A stretch of DNA of 64,000 bases from an uncultured Coxiella sp. (GTDB lineage: Bacteria; Pseudomonadota; Gammaproteobacteria; Coxiellales; Coxiellaceae): contig CACNSC010000008.1 in assembly GCA_902623005.1 (NCBI GenBank), positions 24,887 through 88,886 on the forward strand, in the 5' to 3' direction. Positions 1-8,968 of the stretch are shown in pieces. Under the pieces are notes generated by a model. That model worked only from the letters and a program-made list of their open reading frames with translations, was not told the DNA's origin and made no database searches. A program made the translations under genes and the position numbers. The first letter of the stretch is position 1, and every line of letters starts with the position of its first letter.

Positions 1-228
1 ATCAGCTTGTAAAAAATATCGTGGATCAGTCCATAAACTCGCTTGCTCTAAACCAACCAGTAAATCTCCCGCAGAACCACTGAATTGACTTAACCACTGA
101 GTACGACGCCAAGCTAGAGGTAAATATTCATTGGCATGCGCATCTGTGCCTGGCAAATAATAATAATCAACCTGATGCTGCTGCATTAAAGCTCTTAAGG
201 CAGCAAGCTTTTTACTAGTTTCGTTCAG
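1..228 (-). CDS. Xaa-Pro aminopeptidase (M24B, aminopeptidase P family), N-terminal part only
   Basis: Only the first 76 codons are inside the window; the gene runs off the left edge. The translation contains YYLPGTDAHANEYLP, FSGSAG and LWTDPRYFLQAD. These match the N-terminal creatinase-like domain of the eukaryotic-type (XPNPEP1-like) three-domain aminopeptidase P rather than the shorter E. coli PepP. The family removes N-terminal residues that precede proline; the metal site lies in the missing C-terminal part. The likely start is a CTG at 228-226, six bases after a good AAGGAG. An in-frame TAA lies upstream, with no ATG, GTG or TTG before the conserved region. A later in-frame ATG would cut into the conserved start. 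The gene diverges from ubiH, as pepP does next to ubiH in many gammaproteobacteria. Confidence 0.8.
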   Translation of the reverse strand, partial: MNETSKKLAALRALMQQHQVDYYYLPGTDAHANEYLPLAWRRTQWLSQFSGSAGDLLVGLEQASLWTDPRYFLQAD

Positions 229-375
229 AGGAGTCTCCTTAGTACTGAAATTGTCTTAATTATATGTGAAAGCCGATCTAGATCCCATTACTTTACCCTC
301 AGCCTACTTTGATAATGTGCCCACTTCGATTACCATGAGCGCACAATAATACAGTCACAAAGAGACTAAATTAGT

Positions 376-1647
376 ATGCAGCATTATGACCTGATCATTA
401 TCGGCAACGGGCTAGCTGGGGCCAGTATGGCACAGGCGCTAAAACACTTACCGTTATCCATAGCCATCATTGACCGAGCATCCTCGACAAATGGCGAACT
501 GATCAATGACAATACGCTTAACACCCGCCCAATCACACTCAATCACACCAGCGTTAATGTCCTTAAAACTCTAAATATTTGGTCCAAGTTGACCGAAGCC
601 AGCATCGCAATCGAACAATTGATCATCACCGAACAAAGTCGATTGGGGCAAATTGCTCTATCCGCTGCATCCATGCGGTTGGATGCTTTGGCACATGTTG
701 TACCGTATGCTGATCTAGAAACCCAACTGCACAATGCCTCAGACAATCAACTGGCAATCGAACACCTGACGTCCACAAAGCTGATTGCGATTGAAAACAG
801 TGACTCAATAGTGACAGTTTGTTACCAAGATGAAGAGCAACATCAACATCAGCTGTCTACATCGTTACTGATTGCAGCCGATGGAACACAATCCCCCACT
901 AAAGAACTGCTTGGTATTAAAGGAGAAACCACCGATCATGGCGATCACGCCTTAGTGTTCGAGCTCCAACTCCAACAACCATCACGACAGCCGAACACGG
1001 CTTTTCAACGTTTCACCAAACACGGCACAATTGCCTGGCTTCCAGGCTGGCAACCTGATACCGCCCGGGCTGTTTGGACTGTACCGCAAGCCTTTGCATT
1101 AACCCTGATGAATTGGAGTGATGATCAATTCAAGCAGCACCTCAATCAGAGTTATTCGAGCAGGCAACCGACTATACAATCTCTACAATTAATCAATCGT
1201 TATCCAGTCATGACAAACTCATTACCATCTTGCTGCCAACAATCGGTTGTTTTTCTTGGTAATGCTGCCCACACGTTTTATCCAATTACGGCACAAGGGT
1301 TTAACTTAACACTTCTAAACGTTGCAATGCTCGCCGAGAAATTAACTGATAACTACAATCTCCATGGCCAGATAAACCATAGCTCAGGTCTAATCAGCTA
1401 TAATCACTGGAGTCAGTCTGCACAACAACAGGTTGCAAAGAGTACTCAACGGATTCATCAATTGTTTCATACACCTTTAATCGGACATTTACGCAGCCTT
1501 GGTATGCTCGCAGTCAACCTCAATCCATCATTGAAAAAAATGATACTTAAACCTTTCCTTGGCTATCAATCCTCACAACCTAAATTAGCCTGTCAGATAC
1601 CCTTATCAACCTCTACCTGCATTGCTCGCCAGACCGAAACCATCTAA
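376..1647 (+). CDS. ubiH: 2-octaprenyl-6-methoxyphenol hydroxylase-like FAD monooxygenase (UbiH)
   Basis: A 423-residue flavin-dependent aromatic hydroxylase for one ring-hydroxylation step of aerobic ubiquinone synthesis. The N-terminal dinucleotide-binding fold has DLIIIGNGLAGASMAQAL (GxGxxG, residues about 5-22). The DG motif is AADGTQSP (about residue 168). The second FAD motif reads FLGNAAHTFYPITAQGFNL, with GN in place of the GD of most relatives, as in UbiH itself. It is followed after 41 bases by ubiI, so the two are probably co-transcribed; the ubiH-ubiI order next to a pepP-type gene is the usual gammaproteobacterial arrangement. Assignment to UbiH rather than a sister hydroxylase rests on order and on the GN variant. 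Confidence 0.87.
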   Translation: MQHYDLIIIGNGLAGASMAQALKHLPLSIAIIDRASSTNGELINDNTLNTRPITLNHTSVNVLKTLNIWSKLTEASIAIEQLIITEQSRLGQIALSAASMRLDALAHVVPYADLETQLHNASDNQLAIEHLTSTKLIAIENSDSIVTVCYQDEEQHQHQLSTSLLIAADGTQSPTKELLGIKGETTDHGDHALVFELQLQQPSRQPNTAFQRFTKHGTIAWLPGWQPDTARAVWTVPQAFALTLMNWSDDQFKQHLNQSYSSRQPTIQSLQLINRYPVMTNSLPSCCQQSVVFLGNAAHTFYPITAQGFNLTLLNVAMLAEKLTDNYNLHGQINHSSGLISYNHWSQSAQQQVAKSTQRIHQLFHTPLIGHLRSLGMLAVNLNPSLKKMILKPFLGYQSSQPKLACQIPLSTSTCIARQTETI

Positions 1648-1688
1648 AATACGTGAGTCTTTCAAATTTTCCATAAGTTGATGCTGAT

Positions 1689-2894
1689 ATGGCCTCACAG
1701 TTCTCTGTCATCATTGTCGGTGGTGGCGCAATTGGTCTGACTCTAGCAAAAGCGCTGGCTGATCATGCCATTTCTGTCATAGTCGTCGAGTCGCACAAAC
1801 CTAATTTAGTGTGGTCTGACACTAATCCTACCGCTAGAGTGTATGCCCTTAATCAAGCTTCAATACAGATATTAAAAAATCTTGGGATCTGGTCGAGCAT
1901 TCCTCCTCAGAGCAAATCGGTGTTACACCGTATGGATATTTGGGATCATGCCTATGCGGGTCAAATTCGGTTTTGTGCCACTCAGATCCCATCACCTCAG
2001 CTTGGACAGATCGTTGAAAATCGCGCAATAGTCAAAGCATTGTGGGAAGATCTCGAAAAACATAGTCAGGTGACGCTTATCCACTCGGCAAAGCCTACAG
2101 AAATCATATCAAATACAAACCACTGCCAACTGACACTGACTGATGGTCAAGTGTTAAAATCATCATTAATAATTGGTGCAGATGGACCGCAGTCCTGGGT
2201 ACGTCAACACGCATTATTTCGTTACCACCAACGTCCATATCACCACGATGCGCTAACAACGGTGATTGAAACCGATCAACCTCACCAACAGACTGCCTTG
2301 CAACAATTTTTACCTAATGGGCCAATTGGAATTCTACCTCTCCATGATGCCAACCAATCATCTATTGTCTGGTCATCGTCAACATCGCACATCGATGAGC
2401 TATCAAAACTATCACGCGATACTCTCGGCGTCGCAGTCGCTGAGGCAATCAACCATCGTTGGGGTAAAGTGAACGTCATCTCATCCAATCATCGATTTCC
2501 ACTGACTATGCGTCATGTTTATCATTATTATAAAAACCGAACCGCACTGATTGGCGATGCTGCTCATACCATTCATCCTTTAGCTGGCGTTGGGGCAAAT
2601 CTAGGTTTGTTCGATGCTGCTGTTTTGGCAGAATGCTTAATCAAACATGTTAATAAAAAAAATTATTCTCTACCATCAGCACTGCAACACTACCAACGCT
2701 GGTGTCGGCCACGCAATAGTGTTTTCCTTAACAGTCTACGTTTAATCAAAGACTGCTTTAATCATAATTCTGGATTTGCGCGAAGAGTTGCTAGTAATGG
2801 ACTTAATCTCGTGGATAGTAACCCTTGGATCAAAAGTCAGTTCGCCAAACAAGCTATGGCAATTCACGATGACCTACCCGCACTGGCACAGTAA
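1689..2894 (+). CDS. ubiI: Ubiquinone biosynthesis FAD hydroxylase (UbiI/VisC-type)
   Basis: A 401-residue paralogue of the preceding gene and a second FAD monooxygenase of ubiquinone ring hydroxylation. Visible motifs are FSVIIVGGGAIGLTLAKAL (Rossmann GxGxxG), GADGPQSWVR (DG motif) and ALIGDAAHTIHPLAGVGANL (GD motif). Most relatives have PLAGQGVNLG at the last site; here it reads PLAGVGANLG, a Gln-to-Val change in the flavin/substrate loop. Position directly after ubiH favours UbiI (C5 hydroxylation), but UbiF-like or broader specificity cannot be excluded from sequence alone. It lies 41 bases downstream of ubiH. Confidence 0.82.
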   Translation: MASQFSVIIVGGGAIGLTLAKALADHAISVIVVESHKPNLVWSDTNPTARVYALNQASIQILKNLGIWSSIPPQSKSVLHRMDIWDHAYAGQIRFCATQIPSPQLGQIVENRAIVKALWEDLEKHSQVTLIHSAKPTEIISNTNHCQLTLTDGQVLKSSLIIGADGPQSWVRQHALFRYHQRPYHHDALTTVIETDQPHQQTALQQFLPNGPIGILPLHDANQSSIVWSSSTSHIDELSKLSRDTLGVAVAEAINHRWGKVNVISSNHRFPLTMRHVYHYYKNRTALIGDAAHTIHPLAGVGANLGLFDAAVLAECLIKHVNKKNYSLPSALQHYQRWCRPRNSVFLNSLRLIKDCFNHNSGFARRVASNGLNLVDSNPWIKSQFAKQAMAIHDDLPALAQ

Positions 2895-2914
2895 CTATTT
2901 TTTAATCGCCATGA

Positions 2915-3064
2915 CTACTTAAAGTTCATATCATTTGAAATATACTGCTGACTTGTAAAATCGCTTTTCATACTAAAGCCCGGATAGTCTTTAGCCATAC
3001 ACAATGACAAGGTAGCCACACCAAAAAACAATACCGCACTAATAGCAAAAAATAATCGTTTCAT
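2915..3064 (-). CDS. Small secreted peptide, 49 residues, unknown function
   Basis: A 49-codon ORF on the minus strand. It starts with ATG at 3064 behind a good ribosome site (AGGTGGG, 3-4 bases upstream) and ends in TAG at 2915. The protein begins MKRLFFAISAVLFFGVATLS, a typical signal peptide: basic start, then about 16 hydrophobic residues. A short polar mature part rich in D, S, Q and N follows. A Cys at residue 22 (LSLCMAK) makes a lipoprotein conceivable, though it is not a clean lipobox. It lies alone between ubiI (convergent) and gcvT (divergent). I recognise no family. Confidence 0.5.
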   Translation of the reverse strand: MKRLFFAISAVLFFGVATLSLCMAKDYPGFSMKSDFTSQQYISNDMNFK

Positions 3065-3166
3065 TAACCCACCTGATAATCAAAAAAACTCAAGTCTCAA
3101 TTCTATCAAGGCGATGTTTCATAACTATTTCTATTCTGTAGCAAGATGTAACAAATTGAGCAGTTA

Positions 3167-3188
3167 ATGAGTTGAATACCCAACTCAT
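3167..3188 (+). promoter_or_regulatory. Perfect 8-bp inverted repeat in the gcvT leader
   Basis: ATGAGTTG (3167-3174) and CAACTCAT (3181-3188) are exact inverted copies around the 6-base spacer AATACC, 41 bases before the gcvT start. No T-run follows, so it is not a classical terminator. A smaller dyad, GTGAT-N7-ATCAC (3199-3215), follows just before the ribosome site. Either could be an operator or a 5'-UTR hairpin controlling the glycine cleavage operon. No glycine-riboswitch-like fold was recognised. Confidence 0.4.
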
Positions 3189-3228
3189 CAAACATATAGT
3201 GATGTTATGTATCACAAAGGATTGGATA

Positions 3229-4350
3229 ATGAAAAAAACTGCATTATATGATTTACATACCGAACTCAATGCAAAGATTGTCGATTTCTCAGGTTGGGCA
3301 ATGCCAATACAATATTCCTCTCAATTAGCAGAGCACAATGCCGTTAGAACCGATACTGGTCTATTCGATGTATCACACATGAAAGTAATTGATATCATTG
3401 GAGAGCAGGCAGGACAATTTTTACGTTTTTTATTAGCCAATGATATTGAGAAATTAAAATTTGACGGCCAAGCACTCTATTCATGTATGTTAAATGACAA
3501 CGCTGGAATTATTGATGATCTAATTGTTTATCGTCTCAAGCCTAATCACTTTCGATGTGTCATCAATGCTGCATGCTACGCTAAAGATCTAGCTTGGATA
3601 CAAAAAAAGAGTAACAGTTACTTTGTATCAGTTGTTGAACCAAAAGATATGAGTATTTTAGCCTTGCAAGGGCCGCAATCACGAACAACGGCTTGCCAAC
3701 TTTTACCCTCCGAATTTTCAACTAATATCCAGGCGCTAAAACCGTTTCATGCCTTCACTAAAAATAACATGCTCATCGCTAGAACAGGCTACACCGGTGA
3801 AGATGGCCTTGAACTGATTCTACCAAACAATATAGCACGTGATTTTTGGCAACAGGCTATTGAATCCGGCGTAACTCCTTGCGGACTAGCAGCTCGCGAT
3901 ACCCTACGAATAGAAGCAGGACTTAATTTGTTTGGCCAAGATATGACTGAAGAAACATCACCTTTAGTATCTAATCTAGCATGGACAATATCATTTGAGG
4001 ACACCAATCGTAACTTTATTGGTTGTAAAGCTCTAGAGGCTCAAAAACAACGTGGAATATCTGAAAAATTAGTCGGCATCACTATGAATGAGCGTGGCGT
4101 TTTACGATCTGGTCAAGTTATCCATTTTGAGAATAATCAACAAGGAATCATTACTAGTGGTAGCTTCTCACCCACGCTAAACCGTGCAATTGGTTTTGCT
4201 AGAGTTCCAACACAAGCACCATGTTTCGGGAAAATAGAAATAAGAAAAAAGATGACTTCCGTTGAATTAACAAAGCTTCCGTTTGTAAAGCACGGAAAAA
4301 CATATTTTCAATCTCAAACTGAAGCCAAGTCATCAGAACTAAATTTTTAA
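3229..4350 (+). CDS. gcvT: Glycine cleavage system T protein (aminomethyltransferase)
   Basis: A 373-residue T protein. It transfers the methylene unit from the aminomethyl-lipoyl arm of GcvH to tetrahydrofolate and releases ammonia. The start chosen is the ATG at 3229 (MKKTALYDLHTELNAK), seven bases after AAGGA; an upstream in-frame TTG at 3172 has no ribosome site and lies inside the inverted repeat. Family hallmarks are FSGWAMPIQYSSQLAEHNAVR near the N-terminus, LFDVSHM, ARTGYTGEDGLEL in the folate-binding region and LAARDTLRIEAGLNLFGQD. It is first in a gcvT-gcvH-gcvPA-gcvPB run, so the whole decarboxylase complex except the shared L protein (Lpd) is encoded here. Confidence 0.94.
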   Translation: MKKTALYDLHTELNAKIVDFSGWAMPIQYSSQLAEHNAVRTDTGLFDVSHMKVIDIIGEQAGQFLRFLLANDIEKLKFDGQALYSCMLNDNAGIIDDLIVYRLKPNHFRCVINAACYAKDLAWIQKKSNSYFVSVVEPKDMSILALQGPQSRTTACQLLPSEFSTNIQALKPFHAFTKNNMLIARTGYTGEDGLELILPNNIARDFWQQAIESGVTPCGLAARDTLRIEAGLNLFGQDMTEETSPLVSNLAWTISFEDTNRNFIGCKALEAQKQRGISEKLVGITMNERGVLRSGQVIHFENNQQGIITSGSFSPTLNRAIGFARVPTQAPCFGKIEIRKKMTSVELTKLPFVKHGKTYFQSQTEAKSSELNF

Positions 4351-4482
4351 TCTGCATGATAAACAATTATAAAGGATTGGAAGTATCATTATTAGACACC
4401 ACATATCACTTGCAAAAGTCGTATTGCCTAACATAGAGTAAAGTCATTAAAAAAATAATATTCATGACATGGAGTCTGCTAA

Positions 4483-4869
4483 ATGAATACACTTCCTGAA
4501 AATTTATTATACACCTCATCACACGAGTGGGTTAAAAAGCAAAATGACAATACGTTTATTGTTGGTATCACATCTCATGCACAAGATCTTTTAGGTGATA
4601 TTGTTTTTGTCGACTTACCATCGAATGAAACAGCGGTAACTCAAGGTTATGAAACAGCTGTCGTTGAATCAGTTAAAACAGCTGCTGATATTTATGCTCC
4701 ACTTAGTGGCACCATCATAGACACTAATTCAGATTTAGATAACTCCCCTGAGCTCATCAATACTGATCCGTATGATAAGGGCTGGATTTATCGCATTTCT
4801 ATTAACGATGCAACACAACTTTCAAAATTACTTACCGCGCAAGACTACTTATCATCCTTGGAAGACTAA
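4483..4869 (+). CDS. gcvH: Glycine cleavage system H protein (lipoyl carrier)
   Basis: A 128-residue H protein that shuttles the aminomethyl group between the P and T proteins. The lipoylation site is K65 in ETAVVESVKTAADIYAP, an exact match to the family motif. The protein has the usual length and the conserved end (DPYDKGWIYRI). The ATG at 4483 lies behind GGAG. The 132-base gap from gcvT is longer than the rest of the operon's spacing and has no clear terminator. The next gene starts one base after its stop codon. Confidence 0.95.
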   Translation: MNTLPENLLYTSSHEWVKKQNDNTFIVGITSHAQDLLGDIVFVDLPSNETAVTQGYETAVVESVKTAADIYAPLSGTIIDTNSDLDNSPELINTDPYDKGWIYRISINDATQLSKLLTAQDYLSSLED

Positions 4870-4870
4870 T

Positions 4871-6229
4871 ATGGCATTTATCCCGCATAGTGAGCAAGAA
4901 ATTGCATTGATGTTAGACGATATTGGCGTGCAATCCTGCTTAGACCTCTTTGATGAGATTCCCAGTCAATATCAGGTTCAATCACTTTCAGAAATCCCTG
5001 AAGCACTGGATGAACAAGCGTTAATTCGCTTAATGAACCAACGACAATCACCTGATCAAACAGGTCGATGTTTCCTCGGAGCAGGGGCTTATGATCACTT
5101 TATTCCAACAGCGGTGTGGGAGCTGGCTTGTCGGGGGGAGTTCTATACGGCCTATACTCCATATCAAGCGGAAGCGAGTCAGGGTAGCTTACAAGTCATT
5201 TATGAGTACCAGACACTCATGACTGAACTGATGTCCATGCAAGTGTCTAATGCCTCACTATACGATGGCTCAACTGCACTGGCAGAGGCTATACTGATGG
5301 CGGTTCGTATTCAACGCGGAAAAAAACAGCGAATATTAGTACCTAAAAATATTCATCCTCATTATCGTGATGTTTTAGAAACGCTAACAAAACATCAAGG
5401 AATTGAACTAATTGATATTCCATATCACCCAAACACTGGCACACTCTCACTTGAACAGCTCGATGATACACTGAATGATAAAACAGCAGCCATCATTATT
5501 TCTCAACCCAATTTCTTTGGTACGCTTGAGGCTGTTGATGAGTTAACAGACCTTGCACACCATTATAATGCATTAGTAATTGCCCAGGTTAACCCATTAG
5601 CAATGGCCTGGTTAAAACCACCTGGAACCTGGGGGAAAAAAGGTGTGGACATTGCCTGTGGAGAGGGTCAACCATTAGGAGTCCCTCTTTCATTAGGTGG
5701 CCCTTACTACGGCTTTATGTGCACTCAGAATCAGTATGTTCGACAAATGCCTGGCCGCATTGTTGGAAAGACTATTGACCAGCATCAACGCCCTTGTTTT
5801 ACACTGACACTGCAAACTAGAGAGCAACATATACGACGTAGCAAAGCAACTTCCAATATCTGTACTAACCAAGGACTTGTAGTCACTGCATCAACTATTT
5901 ACATGCGATTGATGGGTGCCGCAGGCTTATTACAGTCCGCACAGATTTGCCACCATCGCGCAAAGCAGTTATATCAAAAACTAATATCGCTCAAAGATAT
6001 TGATGGAGTATTTGAAACTGCCTTTTTTAATGAGTTTGTTATTTGTAGCCAGCGCCATACCAGCCAATTTATACTGAATAGCTTGAAAAAACACGGCATC
6101 CAGGGCGGCTATGACCTAACTCAAAATTTTCCAGAGCTAGGACAAGCCATATTAGTCTGCGCGACAGAAACAAAAACTGAATCAGACATAGCCTTTTATC
6201 AACATTGTCTTTTCAAGGAGCTAGCATGA
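4871..6229 (+). CDS. gcvPA: Glycine dehydrogenase (decarboxylating), subunit 1
   Basis: The 452-residue N-terminal-type half of the P protein, which in E. coli is a single fused chain. With subunit 2 it decarboxylates glycine and loads the aminomethyl group onto lipoyl-GcvH. The start is ATG 4871 ([15 protein letters not shown]), one base after the gcvH stop; a longer in-frame ORF would overlap gcvH by almost 100 bases and is rejected. Typical segments are [38 protein letters not shown]-like [13 protein letters not shown] and [10 protein letters not shown]. It overlaps gcvPB by 4 bases (ATGA), as expected for co-translated subunits. Confidence 0.94.
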   Translation: MAFIPHSEQEIALMLDDIGVQSCLDLFDEIPSQYQVQSLSEIPEALDEQALIRLMNQRQSPDQTGRCFLGAGAYDHFIPTAVWELACRGEFYTAYTPYQAEASQGSLQVIYEYQTLMTELMSMQVSNASLYDGSTALAEAILMAVRIQRGKKQRILVPKNIHPHYRDVLETLTKHQGIELIDIPYHPNTGTLSLEQLDDTLNDKTAAIIISQPNFFGTLEAVDELTDLAHHYNALVIAQVNPLAMAWLKPPGTWGKKGVDIACGEGQPLGVPLSLGGPYYGFMCTQNQYVRQMPGRIVGKTIDQHQRPCFTLTLQTREQHIRRSKATSNICTNQGLVVTASTIYMRLMGAAGLLQSAQICHHRAKQLYQKLISLKDIDGVFETAFFNEFVICSQRHTSQFILNSLKKHGIQGGYDLTQNFPELGQAILVCATETKTESDIAFYQHCLFKELA

Positions 6230-7668
6230 GCAATGTGATTGAACCGATAAAATCGCCATCAACGTACCAATCGCCGCAAGAGTCAGCTTTACGGAGTTGC
6301 GCTCCTCGAATCTCATCCATGCCCGAGTTACAATGTGTGCGACACTTTACCAAGCTCTCACAAAAGAATTTCTGTATTGATACACAGACCTATCCACTTG
6401 GTTCGTGCACGATGAAATACAACCCTAAGGCAGCACATCACATTGCGAGCCTACCTGGCTTTAATCAGATTCACCCGTTAACAGAACCAAACGATGCACA
6501 AGGCGCTTTACAGTCTTTATATGAATTACAAACGTATCTTATCAATATAACCGGTATGCAGGCAGCCTCTCTCACTACAATGGCTGGAGCCCAAGGAGAG
6601 TTTGCCGGTGTAAGCATGATTAAGGCTTATCACGCAGCAAGAGATGATCATCAGCGTCAAGAAATTTTGGTACCTGATGCTGCACATGGCACTAATCCTG
6701 CATCTGCCATCCAATGCGGCTATCAGGTACGTGAAATCCCAACAACTGCCTCGGGCGATGTTGATCTGAACATTTTACAGTCCGTTGTTGGACCACAAAC
6801 TGCCGGTATCATGTTAACTAATCCCTCAACATTGGGCGTTTTCGAGCAAAATATTGAAAAAATTGCTGAAATTATTCATGCTGTTGGCGGCTTACTGTAT
6901 TACGACGGTGCAAATCTCAATGCTATCTTAGGCCACTATAGGCCAGGCGATATGGGTTTTGATGTAATGCATCTCAATCTACACAAAACCTTCGCAACAC
7001 CTCACGGAGGTGGTGGTCCTGGTGCTGGCCCTGTTCTGGCCGGCGATAAGCTTGCACCTTTCTTGCCAACACCGATCGTAGGACATAGCAACGGTCGTTG
7101 GCATTGGCTGACTAAAGAAGATCGGCCACTATCAATTGGACGGTGCACCACTTTTATGGGCAACACAGGAGTCTTATTGCGAGCATATGCCTATATTAGA
7201 TTACTAGGTCGACAAGGCCTGCAACGCGTCAGTGAAGTTGCAACACTCAATGCAAATTACTTAATGCATCATCTCAAGAGAATTGGCTACACCGTAGCTT
7301 TTCCAGATCGGCGAGCTAGTCACGAATTTATTGTTACACTAAAACCCGAATTCGATAAATTCTCAATTAAAGCTCTCGATGTTGCTAAACGATTATTAGA
7401 TTATGGCGTGCATGCACCTACTATCTATTTTCCTATTCACGTGCCTGAATGTCTTTTAATAGAACCGACTGAGACAGAGTCGAAAGTGGAGCTTGATCAG
7501 TTCATTCAAATTATGCATGAAATATTTGACGACATTCATCAACAGCCAACTCTATTGAAGTCAGCACCAAACCACTTGGCTTTAAGTCGTGTCGATGAAG
7601 TTTATGCCGCAAAAAACCTTAACCTATCAGATTATATGATCTTGAACGACAACATCACAGAGCGATGA
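6226..7668 (+). CDS. gcvPB: Glycine dehydrogenase (decarboxylating), subunit 2 (PLP-binding)
   Basis: The 480-residue catalytic half of the P protein. K254 in [20 protein letters not shown] is the pyridoxal-phosphate lysine, followed by the Gly-rich loop. Other hallmarks are [11 protein letters not shown] near the N-terminus and AHGTNPASA. The start ATG 6226 overlaps the gcvPA stop (ATGA) and has AAGGAG upstream; the 21-base longer ORF is unlikely. It ends the glycine cleavage run; 72 bases separate it from the RRM gene. A split P protein occurs in several gammaproteobacterial groups including Legionellales, which fits the other hints about the host genome. Confidence 0.95.
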   Translation: MSNVIEPIKSPSTYQSPQESALRSCAPRISSMPELQCVRHFTKLSQKNFCIDTQTYPLGSCTMKYNPKAAHHIASLPGFNQIHPLTEPNDAQGALQSLYELQTYLINITGMQAASLTTMAGAQGEFAGVSMIKAYHAARDDHQRQEILVPDAAHGTNPASAIQCGYQVREIPTTASGDVDLNILQSVVGPQTAGIMLTNPSTLGVFEQNIEKIAEIIHAVGGLLYYDGANLNAILGHYRPGDMGFDVMHLNLHKTFATPHGGGGPGAGPVLAGDKLAPFLPTPIVGHSNGRWHWLTKEDRPLSIGRCTTFMGNTGVLLRAYAYIRLLGRQGLQRVSEVATLNANYLMHHLKRIGYTVAFPDRRASHEFIVTLKPEFDKFSIKALDVAKRLLDYGVHAPTIYFPIHVPECLLIEPTETESKVELDQFIQIMHEIFDDIHQQPTLLKSAPNHLALSRVDEVYAAKNLNLSDYMILNDNITER

Positions 7669-7740
7669 CTATACACAATGCTATTGATGTGATAAAACAA
7701 ATGCTTTATTAGTTTCGTTAATTATTAAATAGGTTTTATT

Positions 7741-8031
7741 ATGAATAAAATATACGTCGGCAATCTGCCTTACAGCGCCACCCAAGAAGAGCTTAGTGAG
7801 CTATTTTCTTCCTGTGGAGCGATTAAAGAGATTGCATTCATCAAAGATAAGTTCACTGGACAATGCAAAGGTTTTAGCTTTATTGAGTTTGAAGATTCGA
7901 GCTCTGCTCAAAACGCAATTGAACAATATAATGAAAAAGAATTTAATGGCCGCAAACTGCGTGTCAACATTGCACAAGAACGTGAAAGCGGTAACAACGG
8001 CAATCGTCGCACCCAACGCGCACCCTACTAA
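7741..8031 (+). CDS. RNA-binding protein with single RRM domain
   Basis: A 96-residue protein made almost entirely of one RNA recognition motif. RNP2 is IYVGNLP (residues 3-9) and RNP1 is CKGFSFIEF (about 43-51); a short Gly/Asn/Arg tail ends the protein (ESGNNGNRRTQRAPY). Proteins of this form are RNA chaperones or cold-responsive in cyanobacteria and proteobacteria; a specific RNA target cannot be inferred. The upstream 72 bases are very AT-rich. A strong stem-loop terminator follows immediately, so this is probably a single-gene transcript or the last gene after gcvPB. Confidence 0.9.
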   Translation: MNKIYVGNLPYSATQEELSELFSSCGAIKEIAFIKDKFTGQCKGFSFIEFEDSSSAQNAIEQYNEKEFNGRKLRVNIAQERESGNNGNRRTQRAPY

Positions 8032-8033
8032 AT

Positions 8034-8063
8034 AAAAAAACTGCATCTCGGTGCAGTTTTTTC
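8034..8063. terminator. Rho-independent terminator, probably bidirectional
   Basis: Stem ACTGCA/TGCAGT with loop TCTCGG, flanked by an A-run on the left and a T-run on the right, directly after the RRM gene stop. The minus-strand gene ending at 8086 converges on it, and the A-run reads as a T-run for that strand, so it can serve both. Confidence 0.85.
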
Positions 8064-8085
8064 TTAAACCCTAACCAATGGATTT

Positions 8086-8775
8086 TTAGAGACCGGGATG
8101 GCTAGCTAAGTTAAACGTATTAGTCTCAGTAAAATTATAAGCTTGCTCTTCATGTGACATAACTTCTTCCAAAGATAGGGTCTGAGAACTGACTTGACCT
8201 TTAGAATGAAAGGTTGATAACAGACAATCTTCAAATAACGCTAACTTCAAATTCATAGCGCGATTATGCTCAATAGGACTATCTTTAAACGCAACGCCTG
8301 CATCAATGCCGTAACGAAACAAATGACCATCACAACCGTCTGTTTGAAATTGATGGTTAATCGACTTTTCTTGCCCTGTGATCTCTACTACTCCTAACAT
8401 GGCCTTAGGATCGAGTGATTTACCTTCACGATGCTGATAAACCTCGGGGTAATCTAGACCCAAATGATAAATAGGACTGACCGAGAGACGCACCGCACCC
8501 TGTAAAGAACAATGCAAGACTCTAATACAATAATGACTAGTGACTGAAAATGGTGTTAATGATCCAGAGTCTGCATCCGAGAATGCTAGAAACCCCTTGA
8601 GACTTTTTGCATGATCAAAAGCAATTAATGCTTGATCAATCACGTGATGAACTAGCTCAGGTAATGTGAGATGAAGCCAACTGGGATAAGCATGTGGAAT
8701 ACGGGCGCAGAAATTGATTTGGCTATCTTGTTTTAGCTCAGAATCCCAACCGGGTTGATAAATCAGATGAATCAC
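8086..8775 (-). CDS. Uncharacterised protein, possible effector-like
   Basis: I recognise no family. The open frame reaches a TTG at 8808. A TATATT box (8812-8807) overlaps that TTG, and GGA lies seven bases before a GTG at 8775, so the GTG start (MIHLIYQPGWDS, 229 residues) is preferred. There is no signal peptide or membrane segment. The protein is rich in His and acidic residues and ends with an acidic stretch, SLEEVMSHEEQAYNFTE, about 30 residues from the C-terminus. This resembles the E-block seen in many Dot/Icm substrates. A YTTAAK-N5-YTTAAK repeat lies just upstream. The gene stands alone, converging on the RRM gene. Effector status is speculative. Confidence 0.6.
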   Translation of the reverse strand: MIHLIYQPGWDSELKQDSQINFCARIPHAYPSWLHLTLPELVHHVIDQALIAFDHAKSLKGFLAFSDADSGSLTPFSVTSHYCIRVLHCSLQGAVRLSVSPIYHLGLDYPEVYQHREGKSLDPKAMLGVVEITGQEKSINHQFQTDGCDGHLFRYGIDAGVAFKDSPIEHNRAMNLKLALFEDCLLSTFHSKGQVSSQTLSLEEVMSHEEQAYNFTETNTFNLASHPGL

Positions 8776-8822
8776 AATGTTGTCCGTTAAATCGCTTATT
8801 GCAGTCAATATAACGAACAGAT

Positions 8823-8839
8823 ATTAAATTAACCTTAAA
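8823..8839 (-). promoter_or_regulatory. PmrA-type direct repeat upstream of the unknown gene at 8.1-8.8 kb
   Basis: On the minus strand the sequence reads TTTAAG-GTTAA-TTTAAT, an exact YTTAAK-N5-YTTAAK. A TATATT hexamer follows 10 bases later (8812-8807). The half-site form and 11-base period match binding sites of PmrA-type OmpR-family regulators. The same layout (10-base gap to a -10-like hexamer) occurs before the 12.0 kb orphan gene. AT-rich DNA can produce such matches by chance. Confidence 0.4.
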
Positions 8840-8968
8840 ATTTTTTGGCGCTGTGTGAGACATTGACTACAAGTACTGTAGTAAAAAAGACTCTAGGAAA
8901 ATAGCAGCGGAGATTCACTGTTAAACTGGCAAACAAAACGATTAATTGATTAGAAACCGTTAATCGAA

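Noticed and set aside
3065..3228. Possible glycine riboswitch upstream of gcvT
   Set aside because: The region has only short dyads; the conserved tandem-aptamer layout was not recognisable.
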